Below, piece by piece: positions 7,955 through 16,761 of a stretch of DNA of 64,000 nt. The stretch lies in NCBI RefSeq assembly GCF_005887115.1, contig NZ_PNCJ01000009.1, forward strand, positions 124,001 through 188,000, in the 5' to 3' direction. The notes below the pieces were generated by a model that did not search any database, was not told the DNA's origin, and was given only the letters and a program-made list of their open reading frames with translations. Made by a program: the position numbers and the translations under genes. Origin of the DNA: Pseudoalteromonas rubra. Its GTDB lineage: Bacteria > Pseudomonadota > Gammaproteobacteria > Enterobacterales > Alteromonadaceae. Each line of letters starts with the position of its first letter. Position 1 is the first letter of the stretch.

Positions 7955-10834
7955 ATGAATAAGTATCTATTAAATTTAGCTTTTATGGCTAATGTGGGCG
8001 TTTTTTTGTGTGCCTGTAGTGGAGGAACTAATGAAGAGGGGAATCAGGAACCCACTTTTACCTCTTCCGAAAACCGTTTTGCTTTGGATGAAGATACTAG
8101 TTTCAATGGTGTGTTTTATGCATCAGATCCGGATGGTGATGCGCTGGCGTTTGGGGTGGGGAAGTCTCCGCGAAATGGCGTACTTACGGTTAACCGAGAT
8201 GGCAGCTTTGTATATGTGCCAAAAGAACATTTTTTTGGAGAAGACACGGCAAGCATCATTGTTTCAGACCGTATTGCTACGACGACCAGAGAAATAACAT
8301 TTATTGTTGAAAACATTAATGATGCACCTGTTGTTATTTCGAGCCATGTTGCCGTCAGCGAGGTAGGCAGAGCCGTCGGTCAGATTGTTGCAATCGATTA
8401 TGATAAAGATACATTAAAATTTAGCGTGATAAGAGAGCCTGAAAAAGGGGATTTAACTCTCAATACTAGCGATGGTAGTTTTGAATATGAAGTAAATTCA
8501 AATGGCGAGATAGATGATACCTTTACTGTTGGCGTAAGTGACGGAAAAGGCGAAGCTACCCAGGCTGAGATATTTATTCGGCCTTCTTTTGTCACGAATG
8601 ATGACAAACGCAACTACTACTACAACTCTGACAGTTCACACCTTGCAAGGGCAACAGCGTTAATTGAGGTCAACCAGCAAGGTGATAAAGAGGCCATATC
8701 TGATGCTGCACTATCCGGACTGGGGTATTTAGACATTGCCGTTGGGTATGCACAGTCCGGTTTTACCCAAACGGCGATTGGGATAATTGAAAAGCACATT
8801 TTAAGCAGGACGGTTAAGGCACAGGCATATCAAAAAGTCGCTACCGCATTGGACGAGCAATCTAACCTGGTGCTGGCCAATGAATTGCGTGAAAAAGCCA
8901 CAGTTGAATACAACACATATATCGCTGAAATCGGCACAGAAAACATTACGCCGTCGAATGCGCTTTTCTATCTTGTCGTCACTCGGGATTACTTAGATGC
9001 AGAACAAAATGAGCAAGCTAATAAGCTGCTGGCAACAACGCGTTTATATGTAAAAGCGCTGAGCGATTTAAGCCTTGAATCGAAAAGTGCGCATCGCGCG
9101 TTTGTTGGGGCCTATCTTGAGCATGCGCAAAACATGACGGAGGATTTCCTTAACAATGCTGCTGGCACAACGTTTGAAAACGCATTTAATGCCATTCAAA
9201 ATCTGTCAGATATTACCGCCACTGTGAGCTTTGACGAATCGAGCCGAGGCATAACACATAAATACAGAGCCAATTACTATCGCCAGGCGGCGCAACTTGC
9301 GCACCTGTTAAGCCTGGTGTCACAAGGAGCACAAAAGCAAAAGGCGGTTGAGCTTGCCAAAGCTAATCTGGCTTCTGGATTGGCTCTTTATACTGATATT
9401 TCCTATGACCCTAACTATAAACGAGAGGCTGAACAGTACGCAGCAACAACGCTGGCACGGTTTGACACGCCACTGCAGTTTTTTAGTGGCTTGTTTTTAT
9501 CTTTGTACCCAGAGTATGTAGCTGCGAACAAAACCGCAGATTACTCAGGTAATGTTGCTTATGAGCTGATTAAGGAGGTTGGCAGTAGTACAGATCTGCG
9601 CTATGCCCATCGTCATATGTATGCGCATGCTTTGTTGAGCAATGCACAAGCCGGGCTTGCATTAACCTCTACGCTGACTGAGCTCAATGCAACCTTTGCA
9701 GGGGGTAATGAAGCCGAAATTTTCCATACCCTGATTGAGTTTGGCCCAACCAACTCAATGGAGCGTTACGGCAGCTGGTTGCTCCATTATGCAGGCTACA
9801 AAGAGCAGGCATTGCTGCTAATCGATGAGGCACACAAATTGTTGCAAAGTGAGGCGTATCAGAACGATGTTGGGCTGGTGGTTAGCCAGGTGGTGGGTAA
9901 TCATGGCTGTTTGCGATTGGCTGAATTAAATACTGTATTTGGTGGCAATCAAGCACGTACTGATGCCCTGCTCGCAACTTGTGCAGAGATTGTTGAGAAG
10001 AAATATAAAAACAATAGCACGCTCACCGCAGAGCGAAAAATCGAAGCCTTCAATACCATGACAATAGGCTGGTCTAAGGGACAAAGGGCTGATTTAGCGC
10101 TGGCCACGAGCGCTGAAGCACAAAAAATCGCTGCCGATATTACTGATTTCGAAGACTCCCTTAAGGCACACCTTTATGTTGCCAGTGCATTGGCAACTGG
10201 CGCAGAGCTGAGCCAAAGTCAGAGTGTCGCCACAGCGGCTTTGGAAAACACCCTCATGCAGCTGAATAAAGAGCTGGAGACGGCTAAGTTGATTGAGTTG
10301 ATCGACGATGTTCTGGGCCAACTGAATTTGGTGACGTCACAGGATAAAGAAGCGTCATACCTGAAAATATACAAGCTTTACTTTGCAATCATGCAGCGGG
10401 CAGGCACCCATGACGATTATCGCACTGTCAGAGAAAGTATCACATTCAAACTCACTCAGGTTTTTGACAAAGTTGAATCTTTAGCAAGCGCTCTGTCAGA
10501 AAACGACCGACAGGATATTTACGAATCTCTGATTAAGCATTATTCGGCACTCGGCCTATATGACAAGGCACGCTCCCTGGCAACGGACCCTGTTTATACC
10601 GAGGCTGACAAAGAACAACTGCTTCTGACAATTGTTCAGAGTCAGGCTACGCAGGATGAATTTCCGGCATCTGCAATCGCCAATGTTGATACGGACAAAG
10701 ACGGGCTTGCTAACTTCTTTTTGCCGACAGCAACTGAGCAGCAAAGGACAGACTCAGGATTGAGCCTGGATCAAGATAGTGATAATGATGGTAAGCCCGA
10801 TCCGGAAGATCTCACCCCCCTTTCCAAAGACTAA
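7955..10834 (+). CDS. Large lipoprotein with cadherin-like domains, first gene of a receptor operon
   Basis: A 959-residue predicted lipoprotein. The signal sequence ends FLCAC with the lipidated Cys at residue 21. Two tandem cadherin/VCBS-like modules follow (about 36-122 and 123-210), with DPDGDAL and GSFVYVP motifs and the linker NINDAPVV typical of such repeats. Residues 220-900 are strongly alpha-helical and TPR-like. The C-terminus carries acidic Ca-binding type-3 repeats (DTDKDGL, DQDSDNDGKPDPEDL). No enzyme motif was seen. It lies 12 bp before the TonB-dependent receptor and behind a Fur-box candidate. I infer a surface or periplasmic partner of that receptor, in iron-related uptake; the exact job is unknown. 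Confidence 0.8.
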   Translation: MNKYLLNLAFMANVGVFLCACSGGTNEEGNQEPTFTSSENRFALDEDTSFNGVFYASDPDGDALAFGVGKSPRNGVLTVNRDGSFVYVPKEHFFGEDTASIIVSDRIATTTREITFIVENINDAPVVISSHVAVSEVGRAVGQIVAIDYDKDTLKFSVIREPEKGDLTLNTSDGSFEYEVNSNGEIDDTFTVGVSDGKGEATQAEIFIRPSFVTNDDKRNYYYNSDSSHLARATALIEVNQQGDKEAISDAALSGLGYLDIAVGYAQSGFTQTAIGIIEKHILSRTVKAQAYQKVATALDEQSNLVLANELREKATVEYNTYIAEIGTENITPSNALFYLVVTRDYLDAEQNEQANKLLATTRLYVKALSDLSLESKSAHRAFVGAYLEHAQNMTEDFLNNAAGTTFENAFNAIQNLSDITATVSFDESSRGITHKYRANYYRQAAQLAHLLSLVSQGAQKQKAVELAKANLASGLALYTDISYDPNYKREAEQYAATTLARFDTPLQFFSGLFLSLYPEYVAANKTADYSGNVAYELIKEVGSSTDLRYAHRHMYAHALLSNAQAGLALTSTLTELNATFAGGNEAEIFHTLIEFGPTNSMERYGSWLLHYAGYKEQALLLIDEAHKLLQSEAYQNDVGLVVSQVVGNHGCLRLAELNTVFGGNQARTDALLATCAEIVEKKYKNNSTLTAERKIEAFNTMTIGWSKGQRADLALATSAEAQKIAADITDFEDSLKAHLYVASALATGAELSQSQSVATAALENTLMQLNKELETAKLIELIDDVLGQLNLVTSQDKEASYLKIYKLYFAIMQRAGTHDDYRTVRESITFKLTQVFDKVESLASALSENDRQDIYESLIKHYSALGLYDKARSLATDPVYTEADKEQLLLTIVQSQATQDEFPASAIANVDTDKDGLANFFLPTATEQQRTDSGLSLDQDSDNDGKPDPEDLTPLSKD

Positions 10835-10846
10835 ATAGTAGTAAAG

Positions 10847-13582
10847 ATGAAAAAAATTAGGTTTATATTCCTGCCTGTGGCTCAGGTAGTCTGTCTCCCT
10901 TTGGCTGCAAAACAACTCGCCCCTGAAGAGACCGACGAATTACCGAAAGCGCTCGTTGTTGAATGTGTGGGTGATTCTGCACTGAATAAAAAAAGCCGCG
11001 AGCAACTGTTAGAGTGCATTGCACACAAGCAAAGAGCACAAGAAATTGAGCGTATTGCAGTCCATGGCGAATATATAGGTTTACAAGTCCCTGAAGTTAA
11101 CGGCCGTTACGTACTGGATCGTAATTTTCTTGAAAAAACACCACACAATGCAGGTGATATCTCTGAGTTATTGGGGCTGTTACCCGGGGTTATACTGGGA
11201 GATGATGCCTATGATGCAGATTTACAAGCTGAAATCGGCGCAAAGCGGGTTTCTATTTCAGGGGGCCAGCCATGGCAAACTGGGTTTTTTCTTGATGGCG
11301 TAAACTTTAATAGCCGACAAGACCCCAGTGCATATGATCGCAAAAAATCCACACCAAATGATGTTCAGGGGGCTGTACAGGCTTTTAATGTAAATCAACA
11401 AATCGTTGAGTCGATAGATGTATTTACCAATAACATCCCCGCAAACTATGGTGGATTCAGTGGCGGTGTGGTTGAAGTAAATACGCGTGAGGCCGATTCG
11501 GGCGCCGCCACATTTGGTGTTAATTACCGTACTTCGCAAAGTGACTGGAACGAGTATCACATCATAGTGACTGAGGAAGATAATGAGGCCTCTAGTGCTT
11601 TACCTCTTGCACCTGTGTTCGAGAAAAACGTTTATAATTTAGACTTCAGCACCACAGTCGGCGAACACCATAGTGTGTTGTTCGCAGCCAATTATACCGA
11701 CAGCAAAATATCGACTATCTCATTAAACGAAACTGTACTCTCAACGCGGGAAACCGCAAACTATCTGGTAAAGTTGACGCAAAAAGATCTGTGGCTGGAT
11801 AAACTTAGCCTGAGCCTGAACTACTCACCTTATGAGTCTCGGGATGTGAGTAAAAACGTCAAGCATAGCGAATTTACAAGTGAAGGTGGGGGCTACAGTA
11901 CAACGCTGCTGATGGAGCAAGAAGTTGCCGATATCCTCTTTGCAGGCAAGCTGTCATACGTCTTCAGTGAAAACTCGCGTAAGGCACCGCCGCATTTTTA
12001 TCCCTGGTACAAAGCAAAAGGGAAAGACTGGGGCGTGGGTGATGCCGCAGAATTTACCCTGTTATCCAGAGAGGGCGGCTATGGCTCACTCTATAAAACT
12101 CAAAAGTCACTGAATGGGGATTTTAGCGCTAAGTTTGATGAGTTTTCGGTGATGTCGACTCAGCACTATTTGCAAGCAGGTATTCAATTGCAAAAAGAAG
12201 TGATAGACCGAAAACGGCTTGATAGTAGCTTTAGTTACAACTCCCCGATCACCGGAATAAGTCAGCTCAACTGTACGGCTGCATTGTTCGACTGTGTCGA
12301 GTTAACCACGAGCATGTCTGTGGCCGAGCTGGAAAAACAGCTTGGTAGCCCACTGGACCTCTCTAACCCTGATCATATTCTGGCTTATAGCGAGATTGTT
12401 GACACAGCCCCGCAGTATTTCGCTTTGAGAACCGTTTATCAGCAAGAACACATTGATGTGGATGTGCAAAATATCAGTGCCTATGTCACAGATGACATAG
12501 AGTGGAAAGACATCACGCTTCGCGCCGGGCTTCGATATGATTACGACAACTTCCTGAAGAATCACAACCTGGCGCCCAGATTGAGCTTTGGTTATCGGGT
12601 AAATGGCCACCAGGATACTATGTTAGTGATGGGGCTGAATCGATATTACGATAGTAATCTTCTGACCTATAAAATCCGTGAGCAGCAGCTACCCAGTTTA
12701 TTGCAAAGGCGCAGTATTAATTCAGAGGGGGTGGTTGAATTGTGGCAGGACCTGAGCTCTGCCACTGATTACCGATATCGTTTTACTGATGCAGAAACCC
12801 CTTACAGTGATGAACTTGTCATAGGCTGGAAACAGGCGACTGACTATGGCAATTTTTCAGTTGAATACGTTAAGCGCTGGAGCAAAAAGCAGTTACGACA
12901 ACTCAGTGAGCCAGAATACAATCCTGTAGATGGCTATTATTATCGCCAAATGACAAACCAGGGCCATGCTCACAATGAGCGGGTCTCCCTGTCCTGGGCG
13001 TGGAATGTGAATGCTCACAGCCTGTGGGCAAATACGACTTATCAACTTTCCCAATATACCAGTAGCACGCAGCTGGAAGATATTGAAACTGCAGCCTTAA
13101 ATGAGCTGGTATTTTTAAGGACCGAAACGCCAAATAAGGGTTACACCTATACTGAAACGACTAAAAGTAATATCGAGCTTAGAGAAGCTGAGTTTGGTGA
13201 GCCATTGTCACTCAATGTGGGCTGGACAGCAAGTTGGACTGAAACACTGACAACCAGCTTAAATACCAGCTACCGACAAAGTTACCATGCAATTTCTGCG
13301 CTCGATCTGTCCAGAGAGAGTAGCCAGATTGACAGGCTATGCCCTGTTTGCCAGTCAGATGAATCACTCTTTATTGAGGTGTACCAGGAAACGAAAATCC
13401 CGAGCAGGGTTCTGGCCAATTTATCGTTTAACTGGCAGCCGACGATTTTTTCAGAAAAAAGCGTGAAGTTTGGGGTGGATATTCACAACCTGTTTAATAG
13501 CAGGACCCACTCGGTCAATTTTGGTACGTCGGGTGTTGAAACGGGTCGTTCAATTTGGTTTTCAGTGGGGATGGAATTGTAG
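10847..13582 (+). CDS. TonB-dependent outer-membrane receptor
   Basis: A 911-residue outer-membrane receptor. After the signal peptide (about 1-21) comes a short Cys-containing stretch (VECVGD, LLECIAHK). The plug domain runs from about 70 to 215 and includes LGLLPGVILGDDA, GGQPWQTGFFLDGVNF and NIPANYGGFSGGVVEV. A long beta-barrel with many aromatic strands then runs to the C-terminal strand IWFSVGMEL. The family uses TonB energy to import ferric siderophores, heme, vitamin B12, glycans or other large ligands. The ligand cannot be read from sequence, but the upstream Fur-box candidate and the downstream di-heme peroxidase favour iron or another metal complex. It sits tightly between the lipoprotein gene (12 bp) and the peroxidase gene (2 bp). 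Confidence 0.9.
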   Translation: MKKIRFIFLPVAQVVCLPLAAKQLAPEETDELPKALVVECVGDSALNKKSREQLLECIAHKQRAQEIERIAVHGEYIGLQVPEVNGRYVLDRNFLEKTPHNAGDISELLGLLPGVILGDDAYDADLQAEIGAKRVSISGGQPWQTGFFLDGVNFNSRQDPSAYDRKKSTPNDVQGAVQAFNVNQQIVESIDVFTNNIPANYGGFSGGVVEVNTREADSGAATFGVNYRTSQSDWNEYHIIVTEEDNEASSALPLAPVFEKNVYNLDFSTTVGEHHSVLFAANYTDSKISTISLNETVLSTRETANYLVKLTQKDLWLDKLSLSLNYSPYESRDVSKNVKHSEFTSEGGGYSTTLLMEQEVADILFAGKLSYVFSENSRKAPPHFYPWYKAKGKDWGVGDAAEFTLLSREGGYGSLYKTQKSLNGDFSAKFDEFSVMSTQHYLQAGIQLQKEVIDRKRLDSSFSYNSPITGISQLNCTAALFDCVELTTSMSVAELEKQLGSPLDLSNPDHILAYSEIVDTAPQYFALRTVYQQEHIDVDVQNISAYVTDDIEWKDITLRAGLRYDYDNFLKNHNLAPRLSFGYRVNGHQDTMLVMGLNRYYDSNLLTYKIREQQLPSLLQRRSINSEGVVELWQDLSSATDYRYRFTDAETPYSDELVIGWKQATDYGNFSVEYVKRWSKKQLRQLSEPEYNPVDGYYYRQMTNQGHAHNERVSLSWAWNVNAHSLWANTTYQLSQYTSSTQLEDIETAALNELVFLRTETPNKGYTYTETTKSNIELREAEFGEPLSLNVGWTASWTETLTTSLNTSYRQSYHAISALDLSRESSQIDRLCPVCQSDESLFIEVYQETKIPSRVLANLSFNWQPTIFSEKSVKFGVDIHNLFNSRTHSVNFGTSGVETGRSIWFSVGMEL

Positions 13583-13584
13583 TA

Positions 13585-14679
13585 GTGAAAAAGTATATGA
13601 ACAAATTTAGTATGGTCACAGTTTTTATCGGCAGCTTGACCTGGGGGCATGCAAGTGCCAGCTCTGTAGAAAATCAGTTGGCTGAACAATATAAACGTCA
13701 TCCCAGTTTATGGCCTGCTGTGCAAACGTCGGATGGCCGCAAGGTGGATGATCTGGCGCCATTAAGCAACCTTTTTCCCGATCCGGATATCAAACAAGTC
13801 GCGCTTGGAAAGCGTCTGTTCAATGACAAAATTCTGTCCAGAGACGGCTCGGTGAGTTGTGCAAGTTGTCATATAGACGGCAAAACGTTTGCAGATGGGA
13901 TAGGGCAGGCAAAAGGAATAGACGGCCAGGTTGGCAACAGAAATACGCCAGCGATTATTGGTCTTGATCACTGGACCAGTTTTTTCTGGGATGGCAGAGC
14001 AAAAACGGCGTTAGAGCAATCACTAATGCCAATAGAAAACCCAATTGAAATGGACTTGCCGATTGATACGGCTTTGGTAAGGCTAAACCGTGACAGTCGC
14101 TATGTTGCCGCGTTTAAGGACACATTTGCAACGAACAAAATTGAGCGCACACATCTGGCTAAAGCGCTCGTTGCTTTTGAGCGCAGCATTGATAAACCCG
14201 AATCATTATTTCAGCGCTTTATCTCTGAGGCATATACGGATCCGGAAACAGCCGTCGAGTTGCTTAGCAAGCAGCAACTGGAAGGCATGCATTTGTTCAG
14301 GACAAAAGCACAATGCATGACCTGCCACTCTGGTGCGCTGCTCAGCGATAATAAATTCCACGTTACGGGTTTTCATAATTATGGCAGGCGATTTCAGGAT
14401 TTAGGTCGTTACGAGCACACCAAGGACCCTGCTGATGTAGGTAAATTCCGCACACCGACATTGCTGGCGATTTCAAAGACGGCACCCTGGATGCACAATG
14501 GCTTGTTCACCGAGTTCAGGCCAATGATAGAGCAATACAATCGCGGTGGATTTAAACCTAAACCAAGAGGCCGCTTTATAGGTGACAAGATGTTTCCTGT
14601 TACTTCTGAGTTGATCCAGCCCACCCATATGACAGATCAAGAGGTGGATAATCTGGTGGAATTTCTAAAAATCCTTTAA
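13585..14679 (+). CDS. Di-heme cytochrome c peroxidase (bCcP/MauG family)
   Basis: A 364-residue exported c-type cytochrome with a signal peptide ending near GHASA. Two heme-binding motifs are visible, CASCH (first third) and CMTCH (second half). The family motifs LGKRLFNDKILSRDGSVSC, RNTPAI, FWDGRA, PIENPIEMD and WMHNGLF are also present. Classical members reduce periplasmic hydrogen peroxide; MauG/MbnH-type relatives oxidise tryptophan residues of partner proteins. I place the start at GTG 13585, two bases after the receptor stop codon, because it gives a charged n-region and fits translational coupling; ATG 13597 is the alternative. Third gene of the Fur-box operon, so the peroxidase may act on the lipoprotein, the imported ligand or peroxide. 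Confidence 0.88.
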   Translation: MKKYMNKFSMVTVFIGSLTWGHASASSVENQLAEQYKRHPSLWPAVQTSDGRKVDDLAPLSNLFPDPDIKQVALGKRLFNDKILSRDGSVSCASCHIDGKTFADGIGQAKGIDGQVGNRNTPAIIGLDHWTSFFWDGRAKTALEQSLMPIENPIEMDLPIDTALVRLNRDSRYVAAFKDTFATNKIERTHLAKALVAFERSIDKPESLFQRFISEAYTDPETAVELLSKQQLEGMHLFRTKAQCMTCHSGALLSDNKFHVTGFHNYGRRFQDLGRYEHTKDPADVGKFRTPTLLAISKTAPWMHNGLFTEFRPMIEQYNRGGFKPKPRGRFIGDKMFPVTSELIQPTHMTDQEVDNLVEFLKIL

Positions 14680-14715
14680 TAAAGCGGCTTGTATATTATT
14701 GAATAGGGTCTGAGG

Positions 14716-14756
14716 TCGATAACCCCTCTTAGTGTTTGACCAGTGGGGGTTGTCGA
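14716..14756. terminator. Hairpin between convergent genes
   Basis: An 11-bp stem with one G-T wobble: TCGATAACCCC (14716-14726) and GGGGTTGTCGA (14746-14756). It lies between the rightward peroxidase gene and the leftward ClpP-fold gene. No T-run follows, so its role as a bidirectional terminator is inferred. Confidence 0.5.
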
Positions 14757-14807
14757 ACTGCAAGCACAGCGACACATTAAGCTGTGTTAATTTGCAGGTA
14801 AGTGGTT

Positions 14808-15497
14808 TTACTTAACCGAGTCGATAATGACCAGGGGGAAATTAGCTGGTGAGCGAGGCTGCCAGTCATTGAACGTGATATTTTTCACACCAAAAGACAT
14901 GAGAGCCTGGGGTGAGTAACTCCAGCCCCTGGCTTTATTCGTTTTAGCCTGCTTAACGATATGGGCAGTAAAACCATAGGTGAGTAAAGTATGATCCACC
15001 CCCATACTTTGATAAAACGCTTTTTCTCTGGCACTTAATTGCTCTATAACAGCGTCGTAGTGCGCCCGCAGCTCTGCCCATTTTTGTTTACGCTGTTCAC
15101 CCTGCAAATTGGCAACCATTGCATCAATATCACTGTTTCTCCAGCGGGCTGAACTGGCATCGCCATGCCAGCCAATGACAGCGCCTTTAGCCACTTCTGT
15201 TGGCCTGCCGCTGAGCAATATGTAATTTGCGCAAGAAGAAAAACAAAACCCGTTGATTTTTACGCGTAATGCGTGTTTCTGGATGAGTTCAGCCAGGTCA
15301 ATACCTAACTCTATAGGGCCACCCCCACTCGAAATCACCAAAGTATCAATTGCGCTGTGTGTTTCCAGCAGGAGTTGTACTTGCTTATTGTCAGGTTCAT
15401 TGAGTGTACCCTGATAGACAATACTATGTTTATTCACACTAATATCGGCAAAACAGGCATTACTGATAAGCAGTGTGGGTAGAATTATTTTATGCAT
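14808..15497 (-). CDS. Periplasmic ClpP/crotonase-fold protein (COG3904-like)
   Basis: A 229-residue protein with a signal peptide (MHKIILPTLLISNACFA) and a ClpP/SppA-like core. SSGGGPIELGIDLAELI corresponds to the oxyanion-loop region, GFCFSSCANYILLSG to the helix that carries the nucleophile Ser in ClpP-fold peptidases, and VIGWHGD to the region carrying the His. The last 100 residues are specific to this group. I recognise it as the predicted periplasmic type of COG3904. Proteolysis is possible but not shown, because the full catalytic triad cannot be confirmed by eye. It stands alone with a hairpin on its 3' side. Confidence 0.7.
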   Translation of the reverse strand: MHKIILPTLLISNACFADISVNKHSIVYQGTLNEPDNKQVQLLLETHSAIDTLVISSGGGPIELGIDLAELIQKHALRVKINGFCFSSCANYILLSGRPTEVAKGAVIGWHGDASSARWRNSDIDAMVANLQGEQRKQKWAELRAHYDAVIEQLSAREKAFYQSMGVDHTLLTYGFTAHIVKQAKTNKARGWSYSPQALMSFGVKNITFNDWQPRSPANFPLVIIDSVK

Positions 15498-15725
15498 TAA
15501 TCGGCAAGTTTAAAAACACTCACTATAACACGGAGTCGTTTCTATAGGTGAAAATAACCATAAAAATCAGGCTATTCTGATGTTCAGACGCATTTAAGTC
15601 ATATAGTCAAAAGTGATCAAAGATAAACAACTTGCCTTTATACACGCGCTTTAACTGAGCAGCTTCTCTGTTGCATGTTTGTACCAAGATTGAGACAGTG
15701 AACTTACTCAACATCCAGACAAGGA

Positions 15726-16205
15726 ATGACACCATTGGAATTTTGTTTTCTCGCCGAGCGGCCTGAGTTTAAGCCGCTGGTAGCAACATGGTATTTTGAA
15801 CAGTGGGGCGCCTTAGTGCCCGATGCCGCTTTGTCTTCGTTTGAAGACAAGCTCACTGAGTATCTGCAAACGGATGCTATCCCTTTAATCGTGCTGTTGA
15901 TGCAAGATAATGTGCCCATTGGCGCGGCTCAGCTGCGTTATCATGAAATGACCATCTATCCGGATAAAACCCACTGGTTGGGTGGGGTGTATGTTGCCCC
16001 CCATGCAAGAGGCAACAAAGTCGCATCGGCACTGGTACAAAAAATCGAGCAGCTTGCAGCCTCTTTTGGCGTCCGGGAGTTGCACTTGCAAACCGAGCAG
16101 CAAGACGGCGGGCTGTACAAACGTTTAGGCTGGCAGGCTCAGGAGCGTGTGAATTATCGCGGTGTGAATGTGGTTGTGATGTGCAAGCGTTTACCACATT
16201 CGTAA
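15726..16205 (+). CDS. GNAT-family N-acetyltransferase
   Basis: A 159-residue acetyltransferase of the GNAT fold. The core is clear: GGVYVAPHARGNKVASALVQ is motif A with the acetyl-CoA pyrophosphate loop (R/Q-x-x-G-x-A variant, here RGNKVA), preceded by a strand with PIGAAQLRY. The C-terminal LGWQAQERVNYRGVNVVVM is the usual last strand. The acceptor is unknown. ATG 15726 has AAGG very close, which is an unusual spacing, but no better in-frame start was found. It lies 15 bp ahead of the fosA-like gene, so the two are probably co-transcribed, which hints at a detoxification role. Confidence 0.85.
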   Translation: MTPLEFCFLAERPEFKPLVATWYFEQWGALVPDAALSSFEDKLTEYLQTDAIPLIVLLMQDNVPIGAAQLRYHEMTIYPDKTHWLGGVYVAPHARGNKVASALVQKIEQLAASFGVRELHLQTEQQDGGLYKRLGWQAQERVNYRGVNVVVMCKRLPHS

Positions 16206-16220
16206 CAATTTGGGGGGAGC

Positions 16221-16619
16221 ATGATCACAGGATTGAACCATATCACTATAGCAGTCAGTGATTTACAGCAATCTATAAATTTTTATATGGATGTATTGGG
16301 TTTTACCGGTCACGTTAAATGGGAAACGGGTGCATATTTATCAGTCGGTGAGTTGTGGTTTTGTCTGTCGTGCGATACCCCAAGTGCCAACACGGACTAT
16401 ACGCACATTGCTTTTACGGTATCGGATGCCAACTTTTCCGGTTATTGTCAGAAAGTGCTGGCTGCCGGCACAAAACAGTGGAAACAAAATACTAGTGAAG
16501 GCAATTCTTTGTACATTCTGGACCCGGACGGACACAAACTGGAATTGCATGCGGGCAATCTTAAGAGCCGTCTGGATGCGCTTAAAGTTCAGCCTTATAA
16601 ACAGCTGGAGTGGCTTTAA
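16221..16619 (+). CDS. fosA: FosA-type fosfomycin glutathione transferase
   Basis: A 132-residue vicinal-oxygen-chelate protein closely resembling FosA, which uses Mn and K to add glutathione to the epoxide of fosfomycin. The Mn ligands are present: H7 (GLNHITIA), H62 (DYTHIAF) and E108 (KLELHAG). T9 and the potassium-loop region WKQNTSEGNSLYILDPDGH also match the family well, and the length is normal. The start at ATG 16221 has the strong site GGGGGGAG. It follows a GNAT gene by 15 bp. Chromosomal fosA homologues are known as intrinsic genes in several gammaproteobacteria and nothing here marks it as mobile. Activity on fosfomycin is predicted, not shown. Confidence 0.88.
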   Translation: MITGLNHITIAVSDLQQSINFYMDVLGFTGHVKWETGAYLSVGELWFCLSCDTPSANTDYTHIAFTVSDANFSGYCQKVLAAGTKQWKQNTSEGNSLYILDPDGHKLELHAGNLKSRLDALKVQPYKQLEWL

Positions 16620-16761
16620 CTGATTGTCTGAAAGCGCATTAACAGTGTGACCTTATAACACATCGGGTTTTTATCTGCTTTTATCGCTTATCAAGTGACA
16701 TCTTTGGCGCACTGCATAACTATGTGGCTCTTATTAAAAAGACAACAATAGGAGGCTGTCC

